Below are positions 1-8,197 of a stretch of DNA of 64,000 nt, in pieces (the stretch's first letter is position 1; every line of letters starts with the position of its first letter). Under the pieces are notes generated by a model. The model saw only the letters and a list, made by a program, of their open reading frames with translations. It had not been told where the DNA came from and searched no databases. The position numbers and the translations under genes are program-made. This stretch comes from CAXXXW01 sp963665555 (lineage in GTDB: Bacteria > Pseudomonadota > Alphaproteobacteria > Thalassobaculales > Thalassobaculaceae): positions 1,984,001 through 2,048,000 of the forward strand of contig OY762308.1 of assembly GCA_963665555.2 (NCBI GenBank), given 5' to 3'.

Positions 1-1
1 C

Positions 2-343
2 GAGCAGGACGAGCACGACGACGAACACGCCGAACACGACGACGAACACAAGGACGAGCACGACGACGAGCACGCCGAACACGACGACGAGCACAAGGAC
101 GAGCACGCGGACGAGCACGCCGAACACGCGGGCGAGGAGGACGGCGAAAGGCACTCCGAGTTCCACGCCGAATACCTGCTGACCTGCGCCGCGCCGGAGG
201 CCGCGGACCGGATCGAGCTCCACTATTTCGCGCTGTTCCCCAACGCCCTCGAACTGGAGGTCGAGGCGGTGACCGCGACGGGCGCCCATGTCTTCGGGAT
301 CGAACGGGACGACCCCGTCCTCGACCTCGCCGGCAAGCTCTGA
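2..343 (+). CDS. zrgA: ZrgA-like zinc-binding protein (DUF2796), C-terminal part
   Basis: The gene enters from outside the window; 113 codons remain. The first about 45 residues are a metal-binding tract of alternating His with Asp/Glu. It is followed by a compact ending with the features of DUF2796 (a Tyr-Leu-Leu-x-Cys stretch, then Phe-x-x-Leu-Phe-Pro and a closing beta-rich segment). In Vibrio cholerae the family member ZrgA is the His-rich component of a zinc-regulated transport locus. The ABC ATPase, permease and DUF3299 genes that follow match that kind of locus, so a periplasmic zinc-binding or zinc-delivery role is inferred. The signal peptide is not in view. The stop lies 56 bases inside the next gene's reading frame. 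Confidence 0.8.
   Translation, partial: EQDEHDDEHAEHDDEHKDEHDDEHAEHDDEHKDEHADEHAEHAGEEDGERHSEFHAEYLLTCAAPEAADRIELHYFALFPNALELEVEAVTATGAHVFGIERDDPVLDLAGKL
11..133 (+). repeat. 45-bp in-frame tandem repeat encoding the His/Asp/Glu tract
   Basis: Two nearly identical 45-bp units lie at 11-55 and 56-100, each encoding 15 residues with four or five histidines. A partial, diverged third copy runs from 101 to about 133. The array may extend upstream of the window. Length variation here would change the number of metal-binding residues without shifting frame. Confidence 0.85.
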
Positions 344-1079
344 CCGGAGCGCCGAGGCGGGCGGCGGGGCGCCGGAGGGCGGCGTTCCCGCCATCCGCCT
401 TCGCGGGGTCGATTTCGCCTGGCCGGGGCGGCCGCCGTTCCGGCTGCGCGTTCCCGGCTTCGCCGTCGCCGCGGGCGAGCGCGCGCTCCTGATGGGCGAG
501 AGCGGGTCGGGGAAATCGACCCTGCTCGGCCTGGTCTGCGGCGTCGTCGCGCCGGCGCGCGGGAGCGTCGAGATCGCGGGGACCGACATCGCCCGGCTGC
601 CGGGCGGGGCGCGGGACAGGTTCCGGGCCGAGAACATCGGGGTGATCTTCCAGATGTTCAACCTGCTGCCCTACGCCACGCCGCTCGACAATGTGCTGCT
701 GGCGCTCCGTTTCGCGCCGGGGCGGCGCAAGCGGGCCGGGGACGGGCGCCGGCGCGCGCTGGACACGATGGCGGCGCTCGGCCTGCCGGAGGGCCTCGCC
801 GCCACGGCGCCGGCGGCCAGCCTCAGCGTCGGCCAGCAGCAGCGCGTCGCCGCCGCGCGGGCGCTGATCGGCGGGCCGGGGCTGATCGTCGCGGACGAGC
901 CGACCTCGGCGCTGGACGAGGACGCGCGGGCGGCCTTCCTCGACGCGCTGTTCGCCCGCACCGGCGGGGCCGGCGCCGCGCTCCTGATGGTGAGCCACGA
1001 CCGCCGCCTCGCCTCCCGTTTCGACCGCGCGGTCGAACTGTCCGACATCGCGGCCGTGTCGCGGGAGGAGGCGGCGTGA
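288..1079 (+). CDS. ABC transporter ATP-binding protein (LolD/MacB type)
   Basis: 263 aa. It energises the permease encoded directly downstream. Visible are Walker A GESGSGKST (about residue 70), the signature LSVGQQQR, Walker B with LIVADEPTSALDE, and the switch histidine in a VSHDRR context. The overall pattern is that of MacB/LolD-type ATPases, which drive mechanotransmission rather than import. The ATG at 288 lies inside the end of the preceding gene and no other ATG, GTG or TTG occurs between it and the start of the ABC domain, so the 56-bp overlap is probably real. In this context it should belong to a zinc- or metal-linked ZrgA-type system; the substrate is inferred only from the neighbours. 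Confidence 0.9.
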   Translation: MSSGSNGTTPSSTSPASSDRSAEAGGGAPEGGVPAIRLRGVDFAWPGRPPFRLRVPGFAVAAGERALLMGESGSGKSTLLGLVCGVVAPARGSVEIAGTDIARLPGGARDRFRAENIGVIFQMFNLLPYATPLDNVLLALRFAPGRRKRAGDGRRRALDTMAALGLPEGLAATAPAASLSVGQQQRVAAARALIGGPGLIVADEPTSALDEDARAAFLDALFARTGGAGAALLMVSHDRRLASRFDRAVELSDIAAVSREEAA

Positions 1080-2329
1080 TCCTGCTCCGCCTCGCCGCGC
1101 GCTCGCTGCTGGCCCGCCGGGCCACGGCCGGGCTGACCGCCTTCGCGATCGCGCTGTCGGTCGCGCTGTTCCTCGGCGTCGAGAAGGTGCGGACCGGCGC
1201 GCGCGCCAGCTTCGCCGACACGATCTCGAACACCGACCTGATCGTCGGCGCCCGGTCCGGCGGCGTGCAGCTGCTGCTCTATTCGGTGTTCGGCGTCGGC
1301 AACGCCACCAACAACGTCTCCTGGGAGAGCTACCTCGACATCTCCGCCCGGCCGGAGGTGGAGTGGATCGTGCCGGTCTCCCTCGGCGACAGCCATCGCG
1401 GCTTCCGGGTGATGGGCACGACGCCGGAGTATTTCGACCGCTACCGCTACCGGGGCGGCCAGCCGCTCGCCTTCGCCGAGGGCGGGCGGTTCGACGACCT
1501 GTTCGACGCCGTGGTGGGCGCCGACGTGGCGGCGAGGTTCGGCTACCGGGTCGGCGACCCCATTATCGTCTCGCACGGCCTCGCCTCGTTCAGCGACCAC
1601 GACGACAAGCCCTTCCGCATTTCCGGCGTGCTGGAGAAGACCGGCGCGCCGGTGGACCGGGCGGTGCTGGTCGGCCTCGAAGCCATCGAGGCGATCCATG
1701 TCGACTGGCGCGGCGGCGGCCGGATTCCGGGCTTGCGGATTTCGGCCGACGAGGTGCGGGCGATGGACCTGACGCCGAAGGCCGTCACCGCCGCGATGAT
1801 CGGCGTGAAGTCGCGCCTGCGCATCTTCCGGCTGCAGCGCGCGATCAACGAGTACCGCGAGGAGCCGCTGCTCGCCATCCTGCCCGGCGTGGCGCTGCAG
1901 GAGTTGTGGGGCATCGTCGGCGTGGCCGAGACGGCGCTGGCCGGCGTGTCGGCGATGGTGGTGGCGACGGCGCTGCTCGGCATGGCGGCGACGATCCGGG
2001 CCGGGCTGAACGAGCGCCGGCGCGAGATGGCGATCCTGCGGGCGGTGGGCGCGCGGCCGCGCGCGATCCTCGGCCTGTTGACGCTGGAGGCGACGCTGCT
2101 GTCGGCGGCGGGGGCGGCGCTGGGGGTCGCGCTGCTCTACGCCGGGCTGGCGGTCGCGCGGCCGTTGATCGACTCCGCCTTCGGCCTGTATCTTCCCTTG
2201 TCGGGCCTGTCGGCGCGGGAGGCTGCGGCGCTGCCGGCGGTGGTGCTGGCGGGCGCGCTGGCCGGGCTGGGGCCGGCGGTCCGGGCGTACCGGCTGTCGG
2301 TCGCCGACGGCCTGACGGCGAGGCACTGA
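1076..2329 (+). CDS. ABC transporter permease, FtsX/MacB family
   Basis: 417 aa. It starts with GTG at 1076, overlapping the ATPase stop by GTGA, which implies translational coupling. The topology is classic for the family: one N-terminal membrane helix (about residues 18-35), a large extracytoplasmic domain rich in charged and aromatic residues (about 40-270), and three C-terminal helices (about 280-310, 330-360 and 380-405). The conserved NERRREMAILRAVGARP segment lies between the second and third helices. Together with the ATPase it would form a membrane complex acting on a periplasmic partner such as the His-rich protein upstream. Whether it moves zinc or acts on an envelope protein cannot be read from the sequence. 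Confidence 0.9.
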   Translation: MILLRLAARSLLARRATAGLTAFAIALSVALFLGVEKVRTGARASFADTISNTDLIVGARSGGVQLLLYSVFGVGNATNNVSWESYLDISARPEVEWIVPVSLGDSHRGFRVMGTTPEYFDRYRYRGGQPLAFAEGGRFDDLFDAVVGADVAARFGYRVGDPIIVSHGLASFSDHDDKPFRISGVLEKTGAPVDRAVLVGLEAIEAIHVDWRGGGRIPGLRISADEVRAMDLTPKAVTAAMIGVKSRLRIFRLQRAINEYREEPLLAILPGVALQELWGIVGVAETALAGVSAMVVATALLGMAATIRAGLNERRREMAILRAVGARPRAILGLLTLEATLLSAAGAALGVALLYAGLAVARPLIDSAFGLYLPLSGLSAREAAALPAVVLAGALAGLGPAVRAYRLSVADGLTARH

Positions 2330-2340
2330 GGGAGGCGGCG

Positions 2341-2862
2341 ATGGCGCGCGCGACGACGCGGCGCGGGGCGCTGGCGGGGCTGGGGGCGGCGGCGTTCGCG
2401 CTCGCCGGCGGTCCGGCCCGCGCCAGCGAGGCGCCGATCCAGCTTTCCTGGGACGACCTGGTTCCGGGCGAGGATGGCGGCCTGCTGGCGGATGTGCTGA
2501 AGGGGATCGGCGTCGTCCGGCACGGCGAACTGGAGGCGTCGGACGTGGACGGCGCGGCCTCGGTGACCACCGCCTACAACGGCAAGCGGGTGCGCATTCC
2601 GGGCTTCGTGGTGCCGCTGGAGTTCGCGGCGGCGGGCGTGACCTCGTTCATGCTGGTGCCCTATGTCGGGGCCTGCATCCATGTGCCGCCGCCGCCGCCG
2701 AACCAGCTGATCCACGTGACGGCCGACCCGCCGCACGAGGGCGCGGGCCTGTTCGAGCCGGTCTGGGTCACCGGCACGCTGGAGGCCTCCGCCATCGAAA
2801 CCGACATCGCCGACGCCGGCTACGCCATGTCCTCCGACAGGATCGAGCCTTACGAGGAGTAG
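2341..2862 (+). CDS. DUF3299 secreted protein
   Basis: 173 aa with an N-terminal signal: a twin Arg-containing start followed by a hydrophobic Ala/Gly/Leu stretch and an Ala-Arg-Ala-Ser cleavage region near residue 30. The mature part carries the DUF3299 hallmarks: the WDDL-P opening, a VPLEF strand and the YVGACIHVPPPPPNQ motif with one Cys and one His that could bind metal. Members of this family are regularly found beside DUF2796 and MacB-like ABC genes, as here, so it probably belongs to the same metal-handling locus. It begins 11 bases after the permease stop with a GGGAGG ribosome site. Biochemical function is unknown. Confidence 0.85.
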   Translation: MARATTRRGALAGLGAAAFALAGGPARASEAPIQLSWDDLVPGEDGGLLADVLKGIGVVRHGELEASDVDGAASVTTAYNGKRVRIPGFVVPLEFAAAGVTSFMLVPYVGACIHVPPPPPNQLIHVTADPPHEGAGLFEPVWVTGTLEASAIETDIADAGYAMSSDRIEPYEE

Positions 2863-2876
2863 GGGGGCGGGGGAGG

Positions 2877-3497
2877 CTACGGGGCGGCCGCCTCCAGGAT
2901 CGCGTCGCGGAAACAGGCGAAGCTCGGCGAAGCGTTGCGCTCCGGGTCGATATGCGGGGCGATTGCGCGGGCGGCCTCGACCTTGCGCAGCCCTTGCCTG
3001 AAGTAACCGTGCTTTTTCATAACCCGCTCGAATGCTTCCCAGGTCCCGCCGCGGATGGCGTCGGGAAAACGATAGGCGGCGCGACCGGGAACGGCCGCCG
3101 ACGCGCGCGGGTAAGCCGCGCGCACGGCGTCCCAATCGCCGAAGTACCACGCCTCCAGTTCTTCGATAGCAACGCGGTTGACGACCCGCCACGCCCCGCC
3201 ACGAGGCCGCGATCTGGTCGGCAGGCCGGCCTTGGCCGCTTCGGCCTCCAGGTTTCTCTTGAGGTCGTGGCAATCGCTGTTGTCTCGGTCGATCAAGACG
3301 ACAATTCGATAGTTATCGGGGATCCACTTCGCATAGGCCCTAAGACGACTCGGCAATTCCTTCAACAGTTGATTTTTGCCCCGGAACGAGCGTATCCTGA
3401 AAGTAGCGTCGGCGGGCAGCAGTCGCGGTAGCAAGCTCCCCAGGAACGCCTCCATCGACTGCTCCTCGGTCAGCACCTCCAGATGGCTCGCCGTCAC
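2877..3497 (-). CDS. DUF4276 family TOPRIM-like protein, partner of AAA ATPase
   Basis: 206 aa. It starts at the GTG at 3497, overlapping the stop of the ATPase by GTGA, so the two are translationally coupled. The layout is TOPRIM-like: an acidic pair near the N-terminus (Glu11, Glu12), a hydrophobic strand ending in Asp70-x-Asp72, then the ELEAWYFGD segment (about 114-121) typical of DUF4276. DUF4276 genes are very often next to an OLD-like ATPase. The arrangement resembles defence pairs in which the ATPase senses and a TOPRIM nuclease acts, such as PARIS, but DUF4276 is not the PARIS effector family. A nuclease role is therefore an inference. Confidence 0.8.
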   Translation of the reverse strand: MTASHLEVLTEEQSMEAFLGSLLPRLLPADATFRIRSFRGKNQLLKELPSRLRAYAKWIPDNYRIVVLIDRDNSDCHDLKRNLEAEAAKAGLPTRSRPRGGAWRVVNRVAIEELEAWYFGDWDAVRAAYPRASAAVPGRAAYRFPDAIRGGTWEAFERVMKKHGYFRQGLRKVEAARAIAPHIDPERNASPSFACFRDAILEAAAP

Positions 3498-4732
3498 GCG
3501 CCGCGTCCGCCCGTCGTCGGCGCGCCGTGGCGCGTCAGGGGATCGCCGGCGCCGAAATGGCCCTCCATCCACAGATTGCCGAGCAGCGCGCCCTCTCCCA
3601 TGAATTCGGGGACGCCGCAAGAATCTTCGGCGCGCGCGGTTTGGGTATGGCCATGTTCGTCGCGCCACAGGATGCGCACCTCGTTCGGCCGCAGCGCGTC
3701 GAGGAAAAACGGCGAATGGGTGGTGACAAGCAACTGCGTGCGCTCGGTGGCCGCGCTGCATTCCTCGCCCAATTCGTGTAGCAGGCGCGGATGGAGGAAA
3801 TTCTCCGGCTCCTCGACGCCGATGAAAGGCGGCGGTTCCGGATCGTACAGCAGCACGAGATAGGCCAGCATCTTCAGCGTGCCATCGGAAGCGAAACGAG
3901 CCAGCACCGGATGGCTGAACGGGGCGTCCTTGATTCGCAGCAGGAGCCGCCCGTCCTCCATTACGTCGGCCAGCACGCTCTCGATGAGCGGCACACGCCG
4001 GCGCAAGGCGGCGAAAATGCCTTCGAGCCGGTCCGGGTGTCGTTCGGCCAAGTATTGGATGACGTTGGCCAGATTGTCGCCGGTCCGGGTCAAACGCTCG
4101 TGCGGCCCCGCCTCCGGAAGGGCGCGCGCGCTTTCGGCGGAAAGATAAGAGACGTGCCATCCCATGATGAAGTCGCGCAACGCCGCCACGCGGGGGTGCT
4201 CCTGGAATTGTCCCAGCGCGTTGACCGCGAGCAGGTCGGAGGACTTGAGAGGAATGTCGACCCTCTCATCCACCTCATCCGGCACCTCGCCGCTTATGGC
4301 CCGGCCTTGGCCACGTTCGTATTCGAGGAATCGGAAGGGCTTTCCATGGCTGCCTCGCCGCCAATGCAGCCATTCGTAGGCAACCAACGGTCGGCCCCCG
4401 ATCTCGTCCACTTCCAAATGGTAGGTTATCAAAGGCGTCCCCGGCCGTTCGCGGTACTGGATCTGAATCGTCACCGGCCCGCCTGCGCCGCGGGTCTTGA
4501 TTTCCCGGGCCCGGCCGCGCTTGTCCCAGGCGCCGCGCAGGCCGGATTGGAAGCATTCCGCGAGAAAGGCGAAAACATCGAACACCGTGGACTTGCCGCT
4601 GCCGTTCGGGCCAAGCAGCACCGTCAGTGGCGTGAGGCGCTTGAACTCGACATTCCGCAGCGCGCGGAAATTCCGCACCGTCAGGGTTTCGATTCGCGGC
4701 GGTCCCGCGCTCGACGGCATTGACCCGTTCAT
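3494..4732 (-). CDS. AAA_21/OLD-like ATPase
   Basis: 412 aa. Walker A GPNGSGKST is at residues 41-49, preceded by the ETLTVRNFRALRNVEF entry strand typical of RecF/SMC-like AAA_21 ATPases. The Walker B region reads FIGVEEPENFLHP and is followed by the LVTTHSPFFLDAL D-loop/switch segment. No C-terminal TOPRIM domain is fused; the DUF4276 protein encoded next may supply it. The start at 4732 has a GGGGAGG site seven bases upstream. It is a single-transcript pair with the downstream gene and sits between a metal-transport locus and an unrelated catabolic operon, the position expected of an inserted accessory module. Function in phage defence is plausible but untested. Confidence 0.85.
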   Translation of the reverse strand: MNGSMPSSAGPPRIETLTVRNFRALRNVEFKRLTPLTVLLGPNGSGKSTVFDVFAFLAECFQSGLRGAWDKRGRAREIKTRGAGGPVTIQIQYRERPGTPLITYHLEVDEIGGRPLVAYEWLHWRRGSHGKPFRFLEYERGQGRAISGEVPDEVDERVDIPLKSSDLLAVNALGQFQEHPRVAALRDFIMGWHVSYLSAESARALPEAGPHERLTRTGDNLANVIQYLAERHPDRLEGIFAALRRRVPLIESVLADVMEDGRLLLRIKDAPFSHPVLARFASDGTLKMLAYLVLLYDPEPPPFIGVEEPENFLHPRLLHELGEECSAATERTQLLVTTHSPFFLDALRPNEVRILWRDEHGHTQTARAEDSCGVPEFMGEGALLGNLWMEGHFGAGDPLTRHGAPTTGGRGA

Positions 4733-4772
4733 CTCGCGGCCTCCCCGGTCTTCGCGACCTTTTCGCCCGCCG

Positions 4773-5909
4773 TTACGCCCCCGCCCATTCCGCGATCTCT
4801 TCCGGCGGGAGCCAGCCGGCGAGCGCGTCCTCGACCGGCACCATGTGGGCGCGGACGGGCGGGGTCGGGGGCGGGTTGGGGGTGCGGGAGAAGCGCGGGG
4901 CGGGGGCCGGCTGCGTCACGCCCGCGACCTCCACCAGCGTGCCGCGGGCGCGGATATGCGGGTCGTCCGCCGCCTCGCCGATCTCCAGCACCGGCGCGAA
5001 ACAGGCGTCCGAGCCGCCCATGACCGCCGTCCACTCGTCGCGCGTCTTCTCGCGGAAGCGCGCGGCGACGATGGCCTTCAGGCGCGGCCAGTCCGCCCGG
5101 TCCATCTGCCGCTCGACCAACCCCGGATCGAGCTCCATCAGGCGGAACATCTCGGCGTGGAACTTGCCCTCGATGGCGGCGACGGAAACGTACCTCCCGT
5201 CCGCGCATTCGTAGGCGTCGTAGAAATAGGCGCCGGAGTCGAGCACGTTGGTCCCCCGGCCGGGCCGCAGCAGGCCGGCCGCGAACATGCCGTAGGCCGC
5301 CGCCATCAGCGAGGCCGCGCCGTCCACCATCGCGGCGTCCACGACCTGCCCCCGGCCGGAGCCGCGCGCCTCCAGCAGCGCCGCCAGCACGCCGACGACC
5401 AGGTAGAGCGCGCCGCCGCCGTAGTCGCCCACCAGGTTGAGCGGCGGCGCCGGGGCCTGCCCCTCGCGCCCGATGGCGGCGAGCGCGCCGGTCAGCGCGA
5501 TGTAGTTGAGGTCGTGCCCGGCGGCGTGGGCCAGAGGCCCCTCCTGCCCCCAGCCGGTCATCCTCCCGTAGACCAGCCGGGGGTTGCGGGCGAGGCACTC
5601 GTCCGGCCCCAGGCCCAGCCGCTCCATCACGCCGGGGCGGAACCCCTCGACAAGGGCGTCCGCCTCGGCCACGAGGCGCAGGGCGCGGGCCGCCCCCTCC
5701 GGCGTCTTCAGGTCGAGCGCGACCGCCTTGCGGCTCCTGAAGGTGGTGTCGGCCTCCAGCGGCCGCGCGAGGCCGAGGCCGGAGTCCGCCGTCCGCTCGA
5801 TCCGCAGCACGGTCGCGCCCATGTCGGCCATGAGCATCGCCGCCATCGGCCCCGGGCCGATCCCGGCGAATTCGACGACCCTGGTCCCCGCCAGCGGCCC
5901 CGCGCCCAT
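4773..5909 (-). CDS. CaiB/BaiF family protein, alpha-methylacyl-CoA racemase-like
   Basis: 378 aa, class III CoA-transferase fold. The pattern fits alpha-methylacyl-CoA racemase rather than formyl-CoA transferase: GHDLNYIALTGAL carries the catalytic His-Asp pair, LVGDYGGG carries the second Asp, and IEGKFH holds the Glu expected in that subgroup. The racemase interconverts (2R)- and (2S)-methylacyl-CoA so that branched chains can enter beta-oxidation. It is followed upstream in the same operon by an ATC-hydrolase family gene, an SDR and an alpha/beta hydrolase. The ATG at 5909 lies four bases from the end of the preceding gene. A CoA-transferase activity cannot be excluded. Confidence 0.85.
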   Translation of the reverse strand: MGAGPLAGTRVVEFAGIGPGPMAAMLMADMGATVLRIERTADSGLGLARPLEADTTFRSRKAVALDLKTPEGAARALRLVAEADALVEGFRPGVMERLGLGPDECLARNPRLVYGRMTGWGQEGPLAHAAGHDLNYIALTGALAAIGREGQAPAPPLNLVGDYGGGALYLVVGVLAALLEARGSGRGQVVDAAMVDGAASLMAAAYGMFAAGLLRPGRGTNVLDSGAYFYDAYECADGRYVSVAAIEGKFHAEMFRLMELDPGLVERQMDRADWPRLKAIVAARFREKTRDEWTAVMGGSDACFAPVLEIGEAADDPHIRARGTLVEVAGVTQPAPAPRFSRTPNPPPTPPVRAHMVPVEDALAGWLPPEEIAEWAGA

Positions 5910-5913
5910 GCCC

Positions 5914-6429
5914 CTACGCCTCCGGCGCGAAGGTGTAGCGGAAGTCGCAGCGCTCGGCGCCGCGCATGATGGTGCGGCCGCGCTCCAGGCGGATGCGCGG
6001 GTCGTAGCCGTCGCAGAACGCGCCGTCGCGCCCGCAGGACAGCAGGTGGCCGATGTCGCCCAGCCCCATCTCGCGGTACATCTCGGCGTAGCGGCAGCGC
6101 GTGACGTCGAAGTCGAAGCGGTCCTCCGACTCGGCCAGCACCTCGACCTCCAGCGCGCCGCCGGCCTTCCACCGCTCGAACAGCGCGACGAAGCCGGCCA
6201 GGCCGTCCGGCGCGCCCTCCGGCCGGGCCTCGGCCAGCGCGCGGCCCTGGGCGATCGCCGCCTTCTCGATGGCCGCGCCGAGGATGTCCCGCGCTTGCGC
6301 CTCGCCGAGGCGGGCCGCCATTTCGTCGTAGATCGGGGCGATCACATTGGCCTCGATCCGCCGCAGCTCCAGGATCGGCAGGTCGTCCGCCGTCGCGGTC
6401 CTCGCGGCCGCGCCCCTGTCCTCCGCCAT
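5914..6429 (-). CDS. L-2-amino-thiazoline-4-carboxylic acid hydrolase family protein
   Basis: 171 aa. It matches the ATC hydrolase family by its ending: a CRYAEMYREMG segment, a later LLSCGRDGAFCDGYDP segment, and a final GAERCDFRYTF strand. Conserved Cys and Asp residues are in these blocks. The founding enzyme opens the thiazoline ring on the way to cysteine, but most family members are uncharacterised and many sit beside acyl-CoA genes. Here the neighbours are a racemase and an SDR, so a ring- or amide-opening step in a catabolic pathway is more likely than cysteine synthesis. The ATG at 6429 was chosen because the family's conserved part begins about 15 residues later. Confidence 0.75.
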   Translation of the reverse strand: MAEDRGAAARTATADDLPILELRRIEANVIAPIYDEMAARLGEAQARDILGAAIEKAAIAQGRALAEARPEGAPDGLAGFVALFERWKAGGALEVEVLAESEDRFDFDVTRCRYAEMYREMGLGDIGHLLSCGRDGAFCDGYDPRIRLERGRTIMRGAERCDFRYTFAPEA

Positions 6430-6443
6430 GCCCGTCCCCTCCC

Positions 6444-7202
6444 CTACCAGGCCGTGTAGCCGCCATCGAGCAGCAGGTCGGCGCCGGTCATGTTGCTGGA
6501 CTCGTCGCTGGCGAGGAAAACGACGCCGGCGGCGATCTCCTCCACCCGGCCGAGGCGGCCGAGCGCGTGTTTCGGCCCCCATTCGCGCTCCGCCTCCTCC
6601 ATGTCGGCCCAGCGGGCGAGCAGCCGGCCGGTCGCGACGCCGCCGGGGGAGACGGTGTTGCAGCGGATGTTCTCGCCGCGATGGTCGAGCGCGATCCCCC
6701 TGGCCAGTTGCAGGATCGCGCCCTTGGTCGCGCAATAGGCCGTCGAGCCGGGCCAGGCGACGCGGCCCATCTGCGAGGCGGTGAGGACAATCGACCCGCC
6801 GCCGGCCGCCCGCATGTGCGGGATCGCGTATTTGCAGGCGAGGAAGGAGCCGGCGACATTGACGCGGAAGGTCCGCTCCCACTCCGCCTCGGGCAGGTCC
6901 ACCACGTCGAGGCGCTCGGTCAGCGTGGCCGCCATGCAGGCGAGCGTGTCGAGCCGGCCGAAGGCGCCGGCCGCCGCCGCGACGGCCGCTTCCACCGACT
7001 CCGCGTCCGCCACGTCGCAGTCCAGCCCCTCCGTCCGGGCGTTCGTCTCGGCCGCGATCGCCTCGGCCGCGGCCCGCGCGGCCGCGCCGTCGAGATCGGC
7101 GAGCGCGACCGCCGCCCCCTCCGCCGCCAGCGCCCGCGCCGACGCCAGCCCGATCCCGTTCGCCGCGCCGGTGACCAGGGCGGCGCGCCCGGCGAGCCGC
7201 AC
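6444..7202 (-). CDS. SDR family oxidoreductase
   Basis: 252 aa classical short-chain dehydrogenase. The cofactor motif TGAANGIG is at about residues 12-19, the NVAG segment near residue 110, and the catalytic Tyr-x-x-x-Lys reads YCATK near 155. Asp after the second strand (ALADLDG) predicts NAD(H) preference. The start is GTG at 7202, three bases after the stop of the upstream hydrolase gene, so both are in one operon. It probably oxidises a hydroxyacyl-CoA or alcohol intermediate produced in this cluster; the substrate is unknown. Confidence 0.9.
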   Translation of the reverse strand: MRLAGRAALVTGAANGIGLASARALAAEGAAVALADLDGAAARAAAEAIAAETNARTEGLDCDVADAESVEAAVAAAAGAFGRLDTLACMAATLTERLDVVDLPEAEWERTFRVNVAGSFLACKYAIPHMRAAGGGSIVLTASQMGRVAWPGSTAYCATKGAILQLARGIALDHRGENIRCNTVSPGGVATGRLLARWADMEEAEREWGPKHALGRLGRVEEIAAGVVFLASDESSNMTGADLLLDGGYTAW

Positions 7203-7205
7203 CGC

Positions 7206-8099
7206 TCAGTCCTCCCTGGCCGCGTCGCCGAGGATGCTCCCCGTCTGCGAGCGCGGGTCGCGCAGGCCCCAGGCGCCGGCCTCGACCCGGTGCAGGAAGT
7301 CGTCCACGAACATGTTGAACAGCGCCGGCTCCTCCAGGTTGATCGTGTGGCCGGCGCGCGGCAGCACGACCAGCGCGCTTGACGGGATGGTCCGCTTCAT
7401 GAAGTTGCCGGGGTCGAGGCAGGGCTCGTCCTCGTCGCCGTTGACGATCAGCGTCGGGACGAGGAGCGCCCGCATCTCCGCCTCCAGGTCGTAGAGCGAC
7501 GGGCGCAGCCGCTGCACGCCGAGCATGGTGAGCGCCGACCCCTCGGTCGAGTGTTCGCGCAGCTGGCGCTCGAACTCGGCCCAGCCGCGCGGGTCCTTGT
7601 TCTGGTACTGCACGCGCGTCGGCCCCGTGGCGTAGGCGGCGCCGGCCGAATCCATGCCGTCGCGGCGGATGCGCCGGGCCGTCGCCTCGGTCTCGGCGCG
7701 GAACCTGTCGCGCGCCCCCGGCTCCGCGCCGTAGCCGCAGCCGCCGACGACCAGCGAAAGCGCGCGTTCGGGCCAGTTCAGGCCGAAATGCAGCGTGGCG
7801 AAGCCGCCCATCGACAGCCCCACGATGTGCGCCTCGCCGATGTCCAGCCCGTCCAGCACCGCGCGGATGTCGGCGGCGGCGCGCGCCTGGGAATAGGCTT
7901 CGGCGCCGCCGGGCACATCGGAGGGCGGGTAGCCCCGCGCGTTGAACGCGATGGCGCGGTAGCGGCGCGAGAAATGCCGCATCTGCGGCTCCCAGCTGCG
8001 ATGGTCGCCCGCGAATTCGTGGACGAAAACCACCGGCGTCCCGGAGCCGGCCTCCTCGTAGTACAGCCCGACCCCGTCGTCGGTCCGGATCTCCGGCAT
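7206..8099 (-). CDS. alpha/beta hydrolase, 3-oxoadipate enol-lactonase-like
   Basis: 297 aa. It contains the nucleophile elbow VGLSMGG, an acid in the NGDEDEPC region and a catalytic His in RAGHTINLEEP, spaced as in the lactonase/esterase branch of the fold. The oxyanion region is FVHEFAGDHRSW. It is the first gene of a four-gene minus-strand operon (hydrolase, SDR, ATC-hydrolase family, racemase). The last about 25 residues form a polar tail that is not part of the usual fold. Substrate specificity cannot be inferred beyond an ester, lactone or thioester. Confidence 0.85.
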   Translation of the reverse strand: MPEIRTDDGVGLYYEEAGSGTPVVFVHEFAGDHRSWEPQMRHFSRRYRAIAFNARGYPPSDVPGGAEAYSQARAAADIRAVLDGLDIGEAHIVGLSMGGFATLHFGLNWPERALSLVVGGCGYGAEPGARDRFRAETEATARRIRRDGMDSAGAAYATGPTRVQYQNKDPRGWAEFERQLREHSTEGSALTMLGVQRLRPSLYDLEAEMRALLVPTLIVNGDEDEPCLDPGNFMKRTIPSSALVVLPRAGHTINLEEPALFNMFVDDFLHRVEAGAWGLRDPRSQTGSILGDAARED

Positions 8100-8197
8100 C
8101 GCGCCCTCCCCGCCCGCTTCGCTCGCGGGCGGGAGTAAAGCGGTTCGCCGCGCCCGAGGCAAGCGCGGCGCGGGGCCGCGCCGGCCGGCCGGCGGGT

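Noticed and set aside
671..2326. Long minus-strand open frame opposite the ABC ATPase and permease genes
   Set aside because: Arg/Gln/His-rich composition typical of an antisense frame in GC-rich DNA; the plus-strand genes have clear domains.
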